Assembly: GCF_900109495.1 (NCBI RefSeq)
Contig: NZ_FOAA01000007.1
Coordinates: 1-64,000 of the forward strand
Length of the DNA stretch: 64,000 nucleotides
Source: Ectothiorhodospira marina
Lineage (GTDB): Bacteria > Pseudomonadota > Gammaproteobacteria > Ectothiorhodospirales > Ectothiorhodospiraceae
Reading direction: 5' to 3'
The notes beneath the pieces were generated by a model, which saw only the letters and a list, made by a program, of their open reading frames with translations, made no database searches and was not told the DNA's origin. Positions 42,313 to 51,900 of this stretch are shown in pieces; the first letter of the stretch is position 1, and every line of letters begins with the position of its first letter. The translations under genes were made by a program, and so were the position numbers.

Positions 42313-43325
42313 TGCGTTTGTCCGTCCCTTCGAAGATACCGGGCCTGCCGGTACTGGCCATCGTGCTGCTGCTGGTGCCCATCGTCCTGAACGATGAGTT
42401 TTATCTGGATATTGCCACCCAGGTGGCCCTGATCGCCGCGACGGTCGTGGGGCTCAACCTGCTGGTGGGGTACGCGGGTCAGGTGAGCCTGGGGCATGCG
42501 GCGTTCTTTGCCCTGGGGGCCTACGGCAGTGCCATCCTCACTGGCACCTATGGCTGGACGCCGGTGCCCGCATTGCTGTGCGCCGCCCTGCTGGTGGCGA
42601 CCCTGGCCTGGCTCGTGGGGCGTCCCATCCTGAGGCTGAAGGGGCATTACCTGTCCATGGCCACCCTGGGCCTGGGCATCATCATCGCCATCATCATCAA
42701 CAACGAGGGCTGGCTCACCGGTGGGCCCGACGGCATTCCGGTGGCCCCCTTCTCCGTCATGGGCTTTGAGTTGAGCATCTTTGATGAGTACCAGGTGCTG
42801 GGAATGACGGTGTCCGGCGCCCTGGCCTGGTATGCCCTGGCTGGCGTGCTGTTATTGCTGGCGGTGTGGATCGCCCAGAACCTGATCGATTCGCCCATTG
42901 GTCGCGCCCTCAGGGCGGTACGCGGCTCTGAGGTGGCGGCCCGGGTGGTGGGGGTCGATACCAGTCATTACAAGCTGCTGATCTTTGTCATCTCGGCAGT
43001 GTATGCCAGCCTCATGGGGAGTTTCTTTGCCCACTACACCGGGTTCATCACGCCCCAGCTGGCCACGTTCGAACACTCCATCGAACTCATCACCATCGTG
43101 GTCCTGGGGGGCATGGGGTCCACCTACGGGGTGATCATCGGGGCTGTCTTGCTGTTGCTGCTGCCCCAGTTGCTCACGGACTTTCACGAGTACGAGATGA
43201 TGATGTTCGGGCTGATCCTGATGCTCACCATGATCTTCATGCCCAGGGGCTTGCTGCCAACCCTCAGTGGTCTGCTGCAACGCAGCTGGCCGCGTCGTGT
43301 CCGGTCGTCGGGACAGGAGGACTGA
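42312..43325 (+). CDS. livM: Branched-chain amino acid ABC transporter permease LivM
   Basis: The 337-residue inner-membrane permease has the LivM motifs LNLLVGYAGQVSLGHAAFFA and GSFFAHYTGFITPQ, followed by ELITIVVLGGMGSTYGVIIG, and about nine hydrophobic segments. The ATG overlaps the livH stop (TGATG); a GTG one codon before is an alternative. livG follows after four bases with a strong AGGAGG inside the end of livM. Confidence 0.92.
   Translation: MRLSVPSKIPGLPVLAIVLLLVPIVLNDEFYLDIATQVALIAATVVGLNLLVGYAGQVSLGHAAFFALGAYGSAILTGTYGWTPVPALLCAALLVATLAWLVGRPILRLKGHYLSMATLGLGIIIAIIINNEGWLTGGPDGIPVAPFSVMGFELSIFDEYQVLGMTVSGALAWYALAGVLLLLAVWIAQNLIDSPIGRALRAVRGSEVAARVVGVDTSHYKLLIFVISAVYASLMGSFFAHYTGFITPQLATFEHSIELITIVVLGGMGSTYGVIIGAVLLLLLPQLLTDFHEYEMMMFGLILMLTMIFMPRGLLPTLSGLLQRSWPRRVRSSGQED
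43315..43320 (+). promoter_or_regulatory. Ribosome binding site deciding the livG start
   Basis: AGGAGG lies nine bases before the ATG at 43330 and inside the end of livM. It rules out an earlier in-frame start at 43267. Confidence 0.65.
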
Positions 43326-43329
43326 ATCG

Positions 43330-44148
43330 ATGCATGCGGTCCCGTCACAGAACGACCCTGTGGAACCTGACGAGGAAAAGGGGAGACGTGCCGGTGCCGA
43401 TCTGGCGGTCCTGTCCCTGAGCAAGGCCTTTGGTGGCGTGCACGCGGTGGAGGATCTGACCTTCCACATCCGTGCCGGGGCCATCCATGCCGTGATCGGT
43501 CCCAATGGGGCAGGCAAGACCACCCTGTTCAACCTGATCACCGGGTTGTACCAGCCGGACCGGGGGGAAGTGCTTCTGGATGGGCAACCCATACAGGGTA
43601 TGGCGCCCGAGCGTCTGGCCCGGCGCGGCATGTCCCGTACCTTCCAGAATCTGCAGGTCTGCATGAACATGTCAGCGGTGGAGAATGTCATGCTGGGCCG
43701 GCATCTTCATCTCAAGCGAAATTTTCTTGCGGCCCTGTTGCGCTGGCCTTCCTTGCGGCGCAGTGAACAGGCCTGTCGGGAGAAGGCGCGGGAGTTGCTG
43801 CGCTTTGTGGGCTGCGAGGCCTACCTGGAGGCCGAGGCCTCGGCCATGCCCTATGGTGCCCTCAAGCGCCTGGAGATCGCCCGGGCCCTGGCCACGGAAC
43901 CGGGTATCCTGTTGCTGGACGAGCCGGCGGCGGGCCTGAACAGCGCCGAGACAGCCGCCCTGGAGCGGCTGGTTGTGCGCATCGCCGATCAGGGTGTGAC
44001 GGTGGTGCTGGTGGAGCACGACATGAAGCTGGTCATGGCCATCTCCCACCAGGTGCTGGTACTGGATTACGGACGCAAACTGGCGGAGGGCACGCCGGAG
44101 GAAGTACGCCACAATCCCGACGTGATTGCTGCCTACCTGGGGGGCTGA
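43330..44148 (+). CDS. livG: Branched-chain amino acid ABC transporter ATP-binding protein LivG
   Basis: The 272-residue ATPase has Walker A GPNGAGKTTLFN near residue 58 and the LivG-typical RTFQNLQVCMNMSAVENVMLG. The signature region reads MPYGALKRLEIARALATEP, with Walker B ILLLDEPAAGLN and the switch VEHDMKLVMAISHQVLVLDYG. It carries a 25-residue charged N-terminal extension (SQNDPVEPDEEKGRRAGA). The next gene, five bases downstream, supplies the second ATPase. Confidence 0.92.
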   Translation: MHAVPSQNDPVEPDEEKGRRAGADLAVLSLSKAFGGVHAVEDLTFHIRAGAIHAVIGPNGAGKTTLFNLITGLYQPDRGEVLLDGQPIQGMAPERLARRGMSRTFQNLQVCMNMSAVENVMLGRHLHLKRNFLAALLRWPSLRRSEQACREKARELLRFVGCEAYLEAEASAMPYGALKRLEIARALATEPGILLLDEPAAGLNSAETAALERLVVRIADQGVTVVLVEHDMKLVMAISHQVLVLDYGRKLAEGTPEEVRHNPDVIAAYLGG

Positions 44149-44153
44149 AAGCC

Positions 44154-45503
44154 ATGAACCAACCGCACAAAGGCGCTGCCAGTCAGCGTGCCACGGGCAC
44201 GATTTCCGAGGAACACCTGAACCTGTGGCGCATCATCCTGCTGCTGGATCGCTTGCAAAAGGATATGGATCAGCAGGGCTCCGAGCCGGACGAGGTGCTG
44301 ATCAATGCCATCCTGGACTATTTCGAGCATTACTCCGAGCGGGTGCAGAGTCGCCCCAACGAGATTCTGCTGTTTGAGCGTCTGCGGGCCCGCGCGGGAG
44401 GTACCTTCGAGGAACTGGACGAACTGGAAGCCGACTATCTGACGGCCCATGATGCCCTGCAGCACCTGCGCGTGCTGCTGCACCGCTGCGTGGAGCACTG
44501 GCCCGAGGGGGGGGAGGAACTATGCACGGCCCTGGATCGCTTCAATCAGACCCTGCGCCGGCACATCCTCCTGGAAGAGCAGATCCTCATTCCACAGGCC
44601 CTCAAGGTGCTGACCGAGGCGGACTGGACGGCCATCGCCGAGGCCCGGGACCAGTACAATGATCCCCTGTTCGGCGAGCGGGTGCGGGAGGAGTTCCGTG
44701 ACCTGCGCCATCGCATCATCAACCTGGCGCCGGAGCACGTGGGCGGGCTGGGGATCAGTCACCCCACGCGCATGGAGGTGCCGCCGGATCGTCACGAGAT
44801 GCTGACCATCCAGGGGCTGGTGTCATCCTATGGGCGCATCCAGGTACTGCATGAGGTGGATCTGACCATCCGGCGCGGCGAGATCGTCTCTCTGGTGGGT
44901 GCCAACGGCGCTGGCAAGAGCACGTTATTGATGGCCCTCTCCGGGCTGCAGCCGGTGGATGCCGGACGTGTGACCTATGAGGGAGAGGATCTGCGCCGCT
45001 GGCCGTCCCACCGTCGTGTGGCGCAGGGGATTATCCAGGTGCCGGAGGGGCGGCAGGTCTTTCGTGACATGACGGTGCACGACAACCTGCTCATGGGGGC
45101 CTACACGCGCGGGCGGGGTCAGGAGGTGGAGCAGGATCTGGAACGGGTGTATGGGCGTTTTCCCATCCTGCGGCAGAAGCAGCGCCAACTGGCCGGCATG
45201 CTCTCCGGCGGTCAGCAGCAGATGCTGGTGATGGGGCGCGCGCTCATGGCCCGGCCCCGGTTGCTGCTCCTGGACGAGCCCAGCATGGGGTTGGCGCCGT
45301 TGGTGGTGGAGGAGATCTTCGACATCATTCGCGAGCTCAACCAGGAGGGCATTACCATCTTTCTGGTTGAGCAGAACGCCTCCCAGGCCCTGGCTGCCTC
45401 TCATCGCGGTTATGTGCTGGAGGCGGGTAGGGTGGTGCTGGAAGGGCGTGGTGAGGACCTGCTCGAGAACGAGCAGGTGAGGGCGGCCTACCTGGGCATC
45501 TGA
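44154..45503 (+). CDS. livF: Hemerythrin-like domain fused to branched-chain ABC transporter ATPase LivF
   Basis: This 449-residue protein joins two modules. Residues about 15-200 resemble a hemerythrin/HHE four-helix bundle: ISEEHLNLWRIILLLDRL (H21), a helix ending NEILLFERL (E70), LTAHDALQHLRVLL (H99) and RRHILLEEQILIPQA (H137, E141). The His usually found in the HHPKE-type motif before E70 is not there; the sequence reads QSRPNE, so iron binding may be altered. Residues about 216-449 are a complete LivF ATPase: Walker A GANGAGKST (249-257), LSGGQQQM (350-357), LLLDEP (371-376) and the LVEQNASQ switch. Normal LivF is about 235 residues. No stop or frameshift separates the modules. It ends the liv operon. 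Confidence 0.88.
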   Translation: MNQPHKGAASQRATGTISEEHLNLWRIILLLDRLQKDMDQQGSEPDEVLINAILDYFEHYSERVQSRPNEILLFERLRARAGGTFEELDELEADYLTAHDALQHLRVLLHRCVEHWPEGGEELCTALDRFNQTLRRHILLEEQILIPQALKVLTEADWTAIAEARDQYNDPLFGERVREEFRDLRHRIINLAPEHVGGLGISHPTRMEVPPDRHEMLTIQGLVSSYGRIQVLHEVDLTIRRGEIVSLVGANGAGKSTLLMALSGLQPVDAGRVTYEGEDLRRWPSHRRVAQGIIQVPEGRQVFRDMTVHDNLLMGAYTRGRGQEVEQDLERVYGRFPILRQKQRQLAGMLSGGQQQMLVMGRALMARPRLLLLDEPSMGLAPLVVEEIFDIIRELNQEGITIFLVEQNASQALAASHRGYVLEAGRVVLEGRGEDLLENEQVRAAYLGI

Positions 45504-45564
45504 AGACCTCCGGGCCGCCGGGGGGGCGCCCGAAGGTGGTGGCGTTCAGGGAATCGCCGAGGGC

Positions 45565-47286
45565 TTACGCGGCCTGCATCCGCTCCTTCAGGAATGTGAC
45601 CAGCCCTTCCAGGGGCACCAGGGTCGCCTCCGCGTCCCGTCGACCCTTGTACTCTGCCTCACCCGCATCCAGGCCCTTTTCCCCAAGTACCACCCGATGG
45701 GGAATGCCGATCAGTTCCATGTCGGCGAACATGACCCCGGGGCGGGCGCCTCGATCGTCGAACAGCACCTCCATGCCCGCTTCGGTCAGTTCCCGGTACA
45801 GCCCTTCCACCGCGTCCCGAAGCCGCTGGGACTTGTGGGCGTTGATGGGGCACAGGGCGACCTGGAAGGGGGCCAGGGCCTGGGGCCAGAGGATGCCGCG
45901 GGCATCGTGGTTCTGTTCGATGGCCGCCGCCACCACCCGGGAGACGCCGATGCCATAGCAGCCCATGGAAATCATCTGGTTATGGCCCTGCTCGTCGAGC
46001 ACGGTGGCATCCAGAGCGCGGCTGTATTTGTCTCCCAGCTGGAAGATGTGACCCACTTCGATGCCACGACGGATGACCAGTGTGCCCTGGCCGTCGGGGC
46101 TGGCGTCCCCCTCCAGTACATTGCGCAGATCAGCCACCTGGGGCAGCGGGGTGTCCCGGTCCCAGTTGATGCCGAACAGGTGTTTACCGTCCTGATTCGC
46201 GCCGGCGGCGAAATCGCTCATTGTGGCCACGGAACGGTCAACGATGCAGGGAATGGGCAGGTTGACCGGCCCCAGTGAGCCGGGCCCCGCGCTGATGGCA
46301 GCGCGGATCTCCACCTCGCTGGCCATGCGCAGGGGGCTGGCCACCTGGGGCAGTTTTTCTGCTTTCAGGGTATTGAGTTCGTGGTCGCCGCGTACCAGCA
46401 GGGCCACCAGTTGGGTGGCGTTTTCCTCGGAGGCTGCCACCACCAGGGTCTTGATGGTCTTCTCCACCGGCACATCGAAGCCCTCCACCAGGTCCTGGAT
46501 GGTGCGGACGTTGGGGGTGTCCGCGATGCGCATGCCTTCGGTGGGGGCCGGGCGCTCGCTGTTCAGGGCCGGTGCCTCGGCCAGTTCCACATTGGCGGCA
46601 TAGTCGCTGGCATCCGAGAAGGCGATGGCATCTTCGCCGGAATCGGCCAGCACGTGAAATTCGTGGGAGTGGTGGCCGCCAATGGAACCGGTATCCGCCT
46701 GCACGGCCCGAAAATCCAGGCCGCACCGCTGAAAGATGCGGGTGTAGGCCGCGTACATGGCCTGGTAGGTTTCGTGCAGGCTCTGCGGGCTGGCGTGGAA
46801 GGAGTAGGCGTCCTTCATGAGGAATTCCCGGGCGCGCATGATCCCGAAGCGGGGGCGGATTTCATCCCGGAACTTGGTCTGGATCTGGTAGAAGTTGACG
46901 GGCAATTGGCGGTAGCTGTTGATCTCGCGGCGCACCAGGTCGGTGATCACTTCTTCATGGGTGGGGCCGAAGCAGAACTCGCGGTCGTGGCGGTCTTTCA
47001 GACGCAGCAGTTCGGGTCCGTACTGGTCCCAGCGGCCGGATTCCTGCCACAGTTCCGCCGGTTGCACGGCCGGCATCAGGACTTCCAGGGCGCCTGCGCG
47101 ATCCATTTCCTCGCGGACGATGGCTTCCACCCGTCGTAATACCCTCAGTCCCAGGGGCATCCAGGTGTACAGCCCCGATGCCAGGCGGCGGATGTAGCCG
47201 GCCCGCAGCATCAACTGGTGGCTGATCACCTCGGCGTCGGCCGGGGTTTCCTTGAGGGTTGCCAGGGGGAATTGGGATACACGCAT
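45565..47286 (-). CDS. proS: Proline--tRNA ligase
   Basis: ProRS is a class II synthetase. The 573-residue protein begins [20 protein letters not shown] and shows motif 2 ([28 protein letters not shown]) and the bacterial editing insertion in the middle (about residues 220-390, with [24 protein letters not shown]). Motif 3 is in the C-terminal half ([20 protein letters not shown]). The ATG at 47286 gives the conserved start; the frame happens to stay open for 81 more codons into the repeat block upstream, without any family support. It converges with the liv operon. Confidence 0.96.
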   Translation of the reverse strand: MRVSQFPLATLKETPADAEVISHQLMLRAGYIRRLASGLYTWMPLGLRVLRRVEAIVREEMDRAGALEVLMPAVQPAELWQESGRWDQYGPELLRLKDRHDREFCFGPTHEEVITDLVRREINSYRQLPVNFYQIQTKFRDEIRPRFGIMRAREFLMKDAYSFHASPQSLHETYQAMYAAYTRIFQRCGLDFRAVQADTGSIGGHHSHEFHVLADSGEDAIAFSDASDYAANVELAEAPALNSERPAPTEGMRIADTPNVRTIQDLVEGFDVPVEKTIKTLVVAASEENATQLVALLVRGDHELNTLKAEKLPQVASPLRMASEVEIRAAISAGPGSLGPVNLPIPCIVDRSVATMSDFAAGANQDGKHLFGINWDRDTPLPQVADLRNVLEGDASPDGQGTLVIRRGIEVGHIFQLGDKYSRALDATVLDEQGHNQMISMGCYGIGVSRVVAAAIEQNHDARGILWPQALAPFQVALCPINAHKSQRLRDAVEGLYRELTEAGMEVLFDDRGARPGVMFADMELIGIPHRVVLGEKGLDAGEAEYKGRRDAEATLVPLEGLVTFLKERMQAA

Positions 47287-47396
47287 GTAGGGGTTCCGGA
47301 TGATCGTGTTTGTTGGGGGCTTGGGTGGGGATTTTACATCAATCGGGGGTGGGTAGACCCTCCGGGTCAGGGGGATATGGTTCGGGTAGACCCCTT

Positions 47397-47819
47397 CGGG
47401 CCAGGGGGGGGGATCACCCATGAATTTTGGGGGCCATTCGTGTGCACCTGTAGGGGCCCGTTCGCGAACGGCCCGCGCGGAGCGTCCCGGGTCGCTGGCC
47501 TGTCGGAGGGTTGCGGAGGCATCGGACACCCCGGCCGGGCGCTTCCCGAAGCGCCCCTACGAGCGGATTGCGGGGTTGTGCGGGGCTTGGGTGCGGGCGC
47601 TTCCCGAAGCGCCCCTACGCGATGGTTCCGGTAGTCCCCTCGGGCCAGGGGGGGATCACCCATGAATTTTGGGGGCCATTCGCGTGCACCTGTAGGGGCC
47701 GTTCGCGAACGGCCCGCGCGGAGCGTCCCGGGTCGCTGGCCTGTCGGAGGGGTGCGGAGGCATCGGACACCCCGGCCGGGCGCTTCCCGAAGCGCCCCTA
47801 CGAGCGGATTGCGGGGTTG
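47397..47819. repeat. Duplicated ~180-bp unit with palindromic hairpins
   Basis: A unit of about 180 bases occurs at 47397-47578 and again at 47641-47819, nearly identical. Each holds a TTCGCGAA palindrome (GGGCCGTTCGCGAACGGCCC at 47696-47715; one base out of register in the first copy at 47456-47475) and a hairpin GGGCGCTTCCCGAAGCGCCC (47537-47556 and 47778-47797). A lone extra hairpin copy lies between, at 47595-47614. The family is the same as that at 25-394. The gap 47287-47924 holds no gene; proS and the efflux genes are divergent here, and only the last 80 bases look like promoter DNA. Confidence 0.9.
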
Positions 47820-47840
47820 GGGTGAGGGTGGGGGGGGGGA

Positions 47841-47890
47841 TTTGAAATTGATCAATCTGTGATAAATTAGCGACATCTAATATTAAAGCG
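47841..47890 (+). promoter_or_regulatory. AT-rich promoter/operator region of the RND efflux operon
   Basis: This short AT-rich island contrasts with the G-rich repeats before it. It contains the palindromes ATTGATCAAT (47847-47856) and TAATATTA (47878-47885). Likely promoter boxes overlap them, though the exact -35 and -10 cannot be fixed. The palindromes could be operators for a local repressor, but no regulator gene is adjacent. Confidence 0.45.
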
Positions 47891-47910
47891 GCGCCCTCGG
47901 GTGTCCAAGC

Positions 47911-47916
47911 AGGGAG
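47911..47916 (+). promoter_or_regulatory. Ribosome binding site deciding the adaptor gene start
   Basis: AGGGAG lies eight bases before the ATG at 47925 and selects it over an upstream in-frame GTG at 47901. Confidence 0.65.
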
Positions 47917-47924
47917 TTTTGCCC

Positions 47925-48968
47925 ATGATCAACCCAGGACTTCGCTGGCTGCTGGCCGCCACCGCCCTCTGCCTGGCTGCGCCCCTGGCAGCTCAGGATC
48001 TGGAGACCACCCAGGTTCGCATGCACACCCTGCCCATGGAACAGGTGCTCGATGGTCGCATCGAGGCGGTGCAGCAGGCCACCGTGTCGGCCCAGACCAG
48101 CGGGCGGGTGGTTGAGGTCTTCTTCGACGTGGACGACTTCGTGGAGGAGGGGGATCTGATCCTGCGGTTGAGGGACACTGAGCAACGCTCCCGGCTGGAG
48201 CAGGCGGAGGCCGGTCTACGGGAGGCCCGGGCACGTTATAACGAGGCCCGCAGTGACTATGAACGCATCGAGGACATCTTTGAGCGGCAATTGGTCTCCC
48301 GCTCCGAGATGGACCGGGCCACGGCGGCGTTGCGGTCGGCGCGGGCTCGTCTGGAATCCGCCCAGGCCGCGGTAGAAGGGGCTCGCGAGGAACTGGATCA
48401 TACCCGGGTGGTGGCACCCTACGCAGGCATCCTGACTGAACGCCATGTGGAGACGGGAGAGAGCGTCAGTCCCGGTCAGCCACTGGTCTCGGGAATCTCC
48501 CTGGAGCATCTGCGGGTGGTTACCCAGGTACCTCAGCGTCATATCCAGGCGGTGCGCGAGCATCAGCAGGCGCGCGTCATGCTCAATGGCGCCATGCCAG
48601 TGAGTGCGGAGGGCCTGACGCTGTTCCCCTACGCCGATCCGGTCAGCGCCAGCTTCCGCGTGCGGGTTCAGTTGCCCGATGGCACGCCGGGTCTGTTCCC
48701 TGGAATGTTCGTCAAGGTGGCGTTTGCGGTGGGCGAACAGAAGCGTCTGCTGGTGCCGACGGAGGCCGTGATGCAGCGGGGAGAGGTCTCTGCCGTGTAT
48801 GTGGTGGACGAGGATGGCCGGATCCGCTTGCGCCAGGTGCGCACCGGTCGCGCCGCCAATCAGGATCATGTGCAGGTGCTGGCGGGTCTCGAGGCCGGTG
48901 AACGGGTGGCCGTGGATCCGGTACGTGCCGGCATCACCCTCAAGGCACAGCGGGAGGCGGCCCGATGA
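47925..48968 (+). CDS. RND efflux periplasmic adaptor (membrane fusion protein)
   Basis: The 347-residue adaptor links an RND pump to an outer-membrane channel. A signal peptide (LLAATALCLAAPLAAQ) is followed by a biotinyl-lipoyl-like half (ATVSAQTSGRVVEVFFDVDD), a helical hairpin (EQAEAGLREARARYNEARSD to AAVEGAREEL), the second half DHTRVVAPYAGILTERHVET, and beta-barrel and membrane-proximal domains (GLFPGMFVKVAF). Its stop overlaps the start of the RND permease gene (ATGA, 48965-48968). No outer-membrane factor is adjacent. Confidence 0.9.
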   Translation: MINPGLRWLLAATALCLAAPLAAQDLETTQVRMHTLPMEQVLDGRIEAVQQATVSAQTSGRVVEVFFDVDDFVEEGDLILRLRDTEQRSRLEQAEAGLREARARYNEARSDYERIEDIFERQLVSRSEMDRATAALRSARARLESAQAAVEGAREELDHTRVVAPYAGILTERHVETGESVSPGQPLVSGISLEHLRVVTQVPQRHIQAVREHQQARVMLNGAMPVSAEGLTLFPYADPVSASFRVRVQLPDGTPGLFPGMFVKVAFAVGEQKRLLVPTEAVMQRGEVSAVYVVDEDGRIRLRQVRTGRAANQDHVQVLAGLEAGERVAVDPVRAGITLKAQREAAR

Positions 48969-51900
48969 GTGACGCGGACAAGGATGGCGCCATGGGCATC
49001 TCCGGACGCATCGCCAGGACCTTTCTCACCTCTCAGATCACGCCGCTGCTGGCCATTGTGGGTCTGTTGCTGGGGCTGTTTGCCGTTCTGGTCACGCCAC
49101 GGGAGGAAGAGCCGCAGATCGATGTGACCTTTGCCAATGTCTTCATCCCCTTCCCCGGGGCCTCGGTGGAGGAGGTGGAGCAATTGGTCAGCATCCCGGC
49201 GCAACAGGTGCTCTCCGAGATTGAAGGCCTGGAGCATGTGTATTCCACCTCGCGGCCTGGCATGTCGGTACTGACCGTGCAGTACGAGGTGGGTGAAGGG
49301 CGGACCGATGCCATTGTGCGCTTGTACAACCAGATCTTTTCCAATCAGGACTGGTTGCCTCAGAGGCTCGGGGTCGGGCAGCCCATCATCAAGCCCAAGG
49401 GGATCGATGATGTGCCCATCGTCGCCTTCACCCTGTGGACCGAGGATCGTCAGCGCAGCGCCCATGACCTGCAACGGGTGGCTCACACAGTGGAAACGGA
49501 GCTCAAGCGGGTGGCGGGCACTCGGGATATCTACACCATCGGTGGCCCGGATCATGTGGTCCAGGTCACGCTCGATCCGCAGCGGGTGGCCGGTTTCGGC
49601 CTCAGTCTGGACGATCTGCGTCAGGCCCTTCAGGCGGGCAATGTCTCTCGGGACGCTGGTGCCCTGGTGCGGGACAACCAGGAAATCCCGGTCCAGGCCG
49701 GTACTTTCCTGTCTTCCGAGGCACAGGTGGCGTCCCTGGTGGTGGGCGTGCATGAAGGCGCCCCGGTATATCTCTCCGATGTGGCACAGGTGCGCCAGGG
49801 CCCGGCATCTCCGCATCAATACGTGAGCTTTGGCTGGGGTGCGGGTTCAGAGGCGGGGGCCCTGCCGGGGCATAGCGAGCCGGCGGTGACCATTGCCGTT
49901 GCCAAGCAGCCGGGCACCAATGCGGTGGACATCGCCGATCAACTCATGACGCGCATGGATCAGTTGCGGGGCACCCATATTCCCGATGATGTGCAGGTGA
50001 CCGTGACCCGCAATTACGGCAAGACGGCCGACGACAAGGCCCGCACACTGATCAAGAAGCTGATCCTGGCCACCGCTTCGGTGGTGCTGCTGGTGTGGCT
50101 GGCCCTGGGCTGGCGCGAAGCCATCATCGTGGGGACCGCCGTGGTGATCACCCTGGCGGTGACCTTGTTCGCCTCCTGGGCCTATGGCTTCACGCTGAAT
50201 CGTGTCTCTCTGTTTGCCCTGATCTTTTCCATCGGCATCCTGGTGGACGATGCCATCGTGGTGGTGGAGAACATCCACCGACACATGCAGATGGGCAGGA
50301 AGAAGCTGCTGGAGGCCATTCCCCTGGCGGTGGACGAGGTGGGTGCCCCCACCATCCTGGCCACCTTTGCGGTGATTGCCGCATTGCTGCCCATGGCCTT
50401 TGTGACGGGCCTGATGGGGCCCTATATGAGCCCCATCCCCATCAACGCCAGCATGGGGATGCTCATCTCTCTGGCGGTGGCCTATGTCGTGACACCCTGG
50501 ATGACCTACAAGCTGCTTCGTCGCCATGCCGAGTCCCGGCCGCCGGCTGAAGGCGGGCATGGGCAGGGCGGTAGTGAAGAGGCAAGTGCCGGGCTGATGC
50601 GTGTGTCGGAGACGCTCTTGGGGTCCTTCCTGCGGGGGGGCGGCGCCCGCTACCGGCGCTGGGGACTTTATGGGGGCATGGTGCTGCTGATCCTGGCCTC
50701 GGTGTCACTGGTGTATGTGCAGGCCGTGGTCCTCAAGATGCTGCCCTTTGATGACAAGTCCGAGTTCCAGGTGGTGCTGGAAATGCCGGAGGGGACCAGC
50801 CTGGAACGCACCTCCCGGGTGCTTCACGAGATGGGGGATTACCTGTCCACCGTCCCTGAGGTGCACGACTATCAGGTGTATGCCGGCACCGCTTCCCCCA
50901 TCAATTTCAATGGCCTGGTTCGCCAGTATTACCTGCGTGAGGGGGCTCACCTGGGGGATCTGCAGGTGAACCTGGCACAGCAGAAGGAGCGCAGCCGCAA
51001 GAGCCATGAGATCGCCCGGGATGTGCGCGAACCGCTGCGGGAGATTGCCGATCGTTACGGGGCCAGGGTTCAGGTGGTGGAGGTGCCTCCCGGCCCCCCC
51101 GTGCGGGCGCCTATCGTGGCGGAGATCTATGGGCCGGACTACGCGGGACAGATGGCCCTGGCCGGCGAGCTCAGACAGATGTTTGAAGACACGCCGGGCG
51201 TGGTGGACGTGGATGACTCGGTTGAGTATCCCGGCCCGCGTCTGATCCTGGAGGTGGATCGCGAGAAGGCCGCCCTGATGGGGGTCTCGCAAACGGCCAT
51301 CGCCCAGGCGGTGGACACGGTGCTGGCCGGCGAGGATGTCAGCTTCCTCTTCGGAGCCAACGTGAAATATGCCGTACCCATCCGTCTGGAATTCGATACG
51401 GCCGACAAGGCCGGTCTGGAGACGGTCCTGGGCCTGCGGGTACGCTCCATGGACGGTGGGCTGGTGCCCCTGTCGGAACTGGTGAACGTGGTGGAGACCA
51501 CGCGCGAGCGCTCCATTCACCACAAGGATTTGTTACCGGTGGTGTTTGTCACCGCCGATATGGCGGGGCGCCTGGACAGCCCGCTGTACGGCATGTTCGA
51601 TCTGGTGTTCCAGTTGGGCGACAAGCCCCTGGCCCATGATGAGCCGCTGGAGCAGTTCTTCATCCAGCAACCGGACGATCCATACCAGTACAGCATCAAG
51701 TGGGACGGAGAGTGGCAGGTCACCTATGAGACCTTCCGTGACATGGGGCTGGCCTATTCCGTGGGCCTGGTGCTGATCTATCTGCTGGTGGTGGCGCAGT
51801 TCCGCTCCTACGTGGTGCCCCTGATCATCATGGCCCCCATCCCGATGACGGTGATCGGCGTCATGCCTGGCCATGCCTTGCTGGATGGCCTGGTGATGGA

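Noticed and set aside
45504-45564. GC-rich hairpin between livF and proS as a terminator
   Set aside because: The stem (GGGCCGCC/GGCGCCC) is bulged and lacks a T-run; too weak to list as a feature.
47287-47529. N-terminal extension of ProRS by 81 residues
   Set aside because: The frame is open only because of the repeat sequence; the family start is the ATG at 47286.
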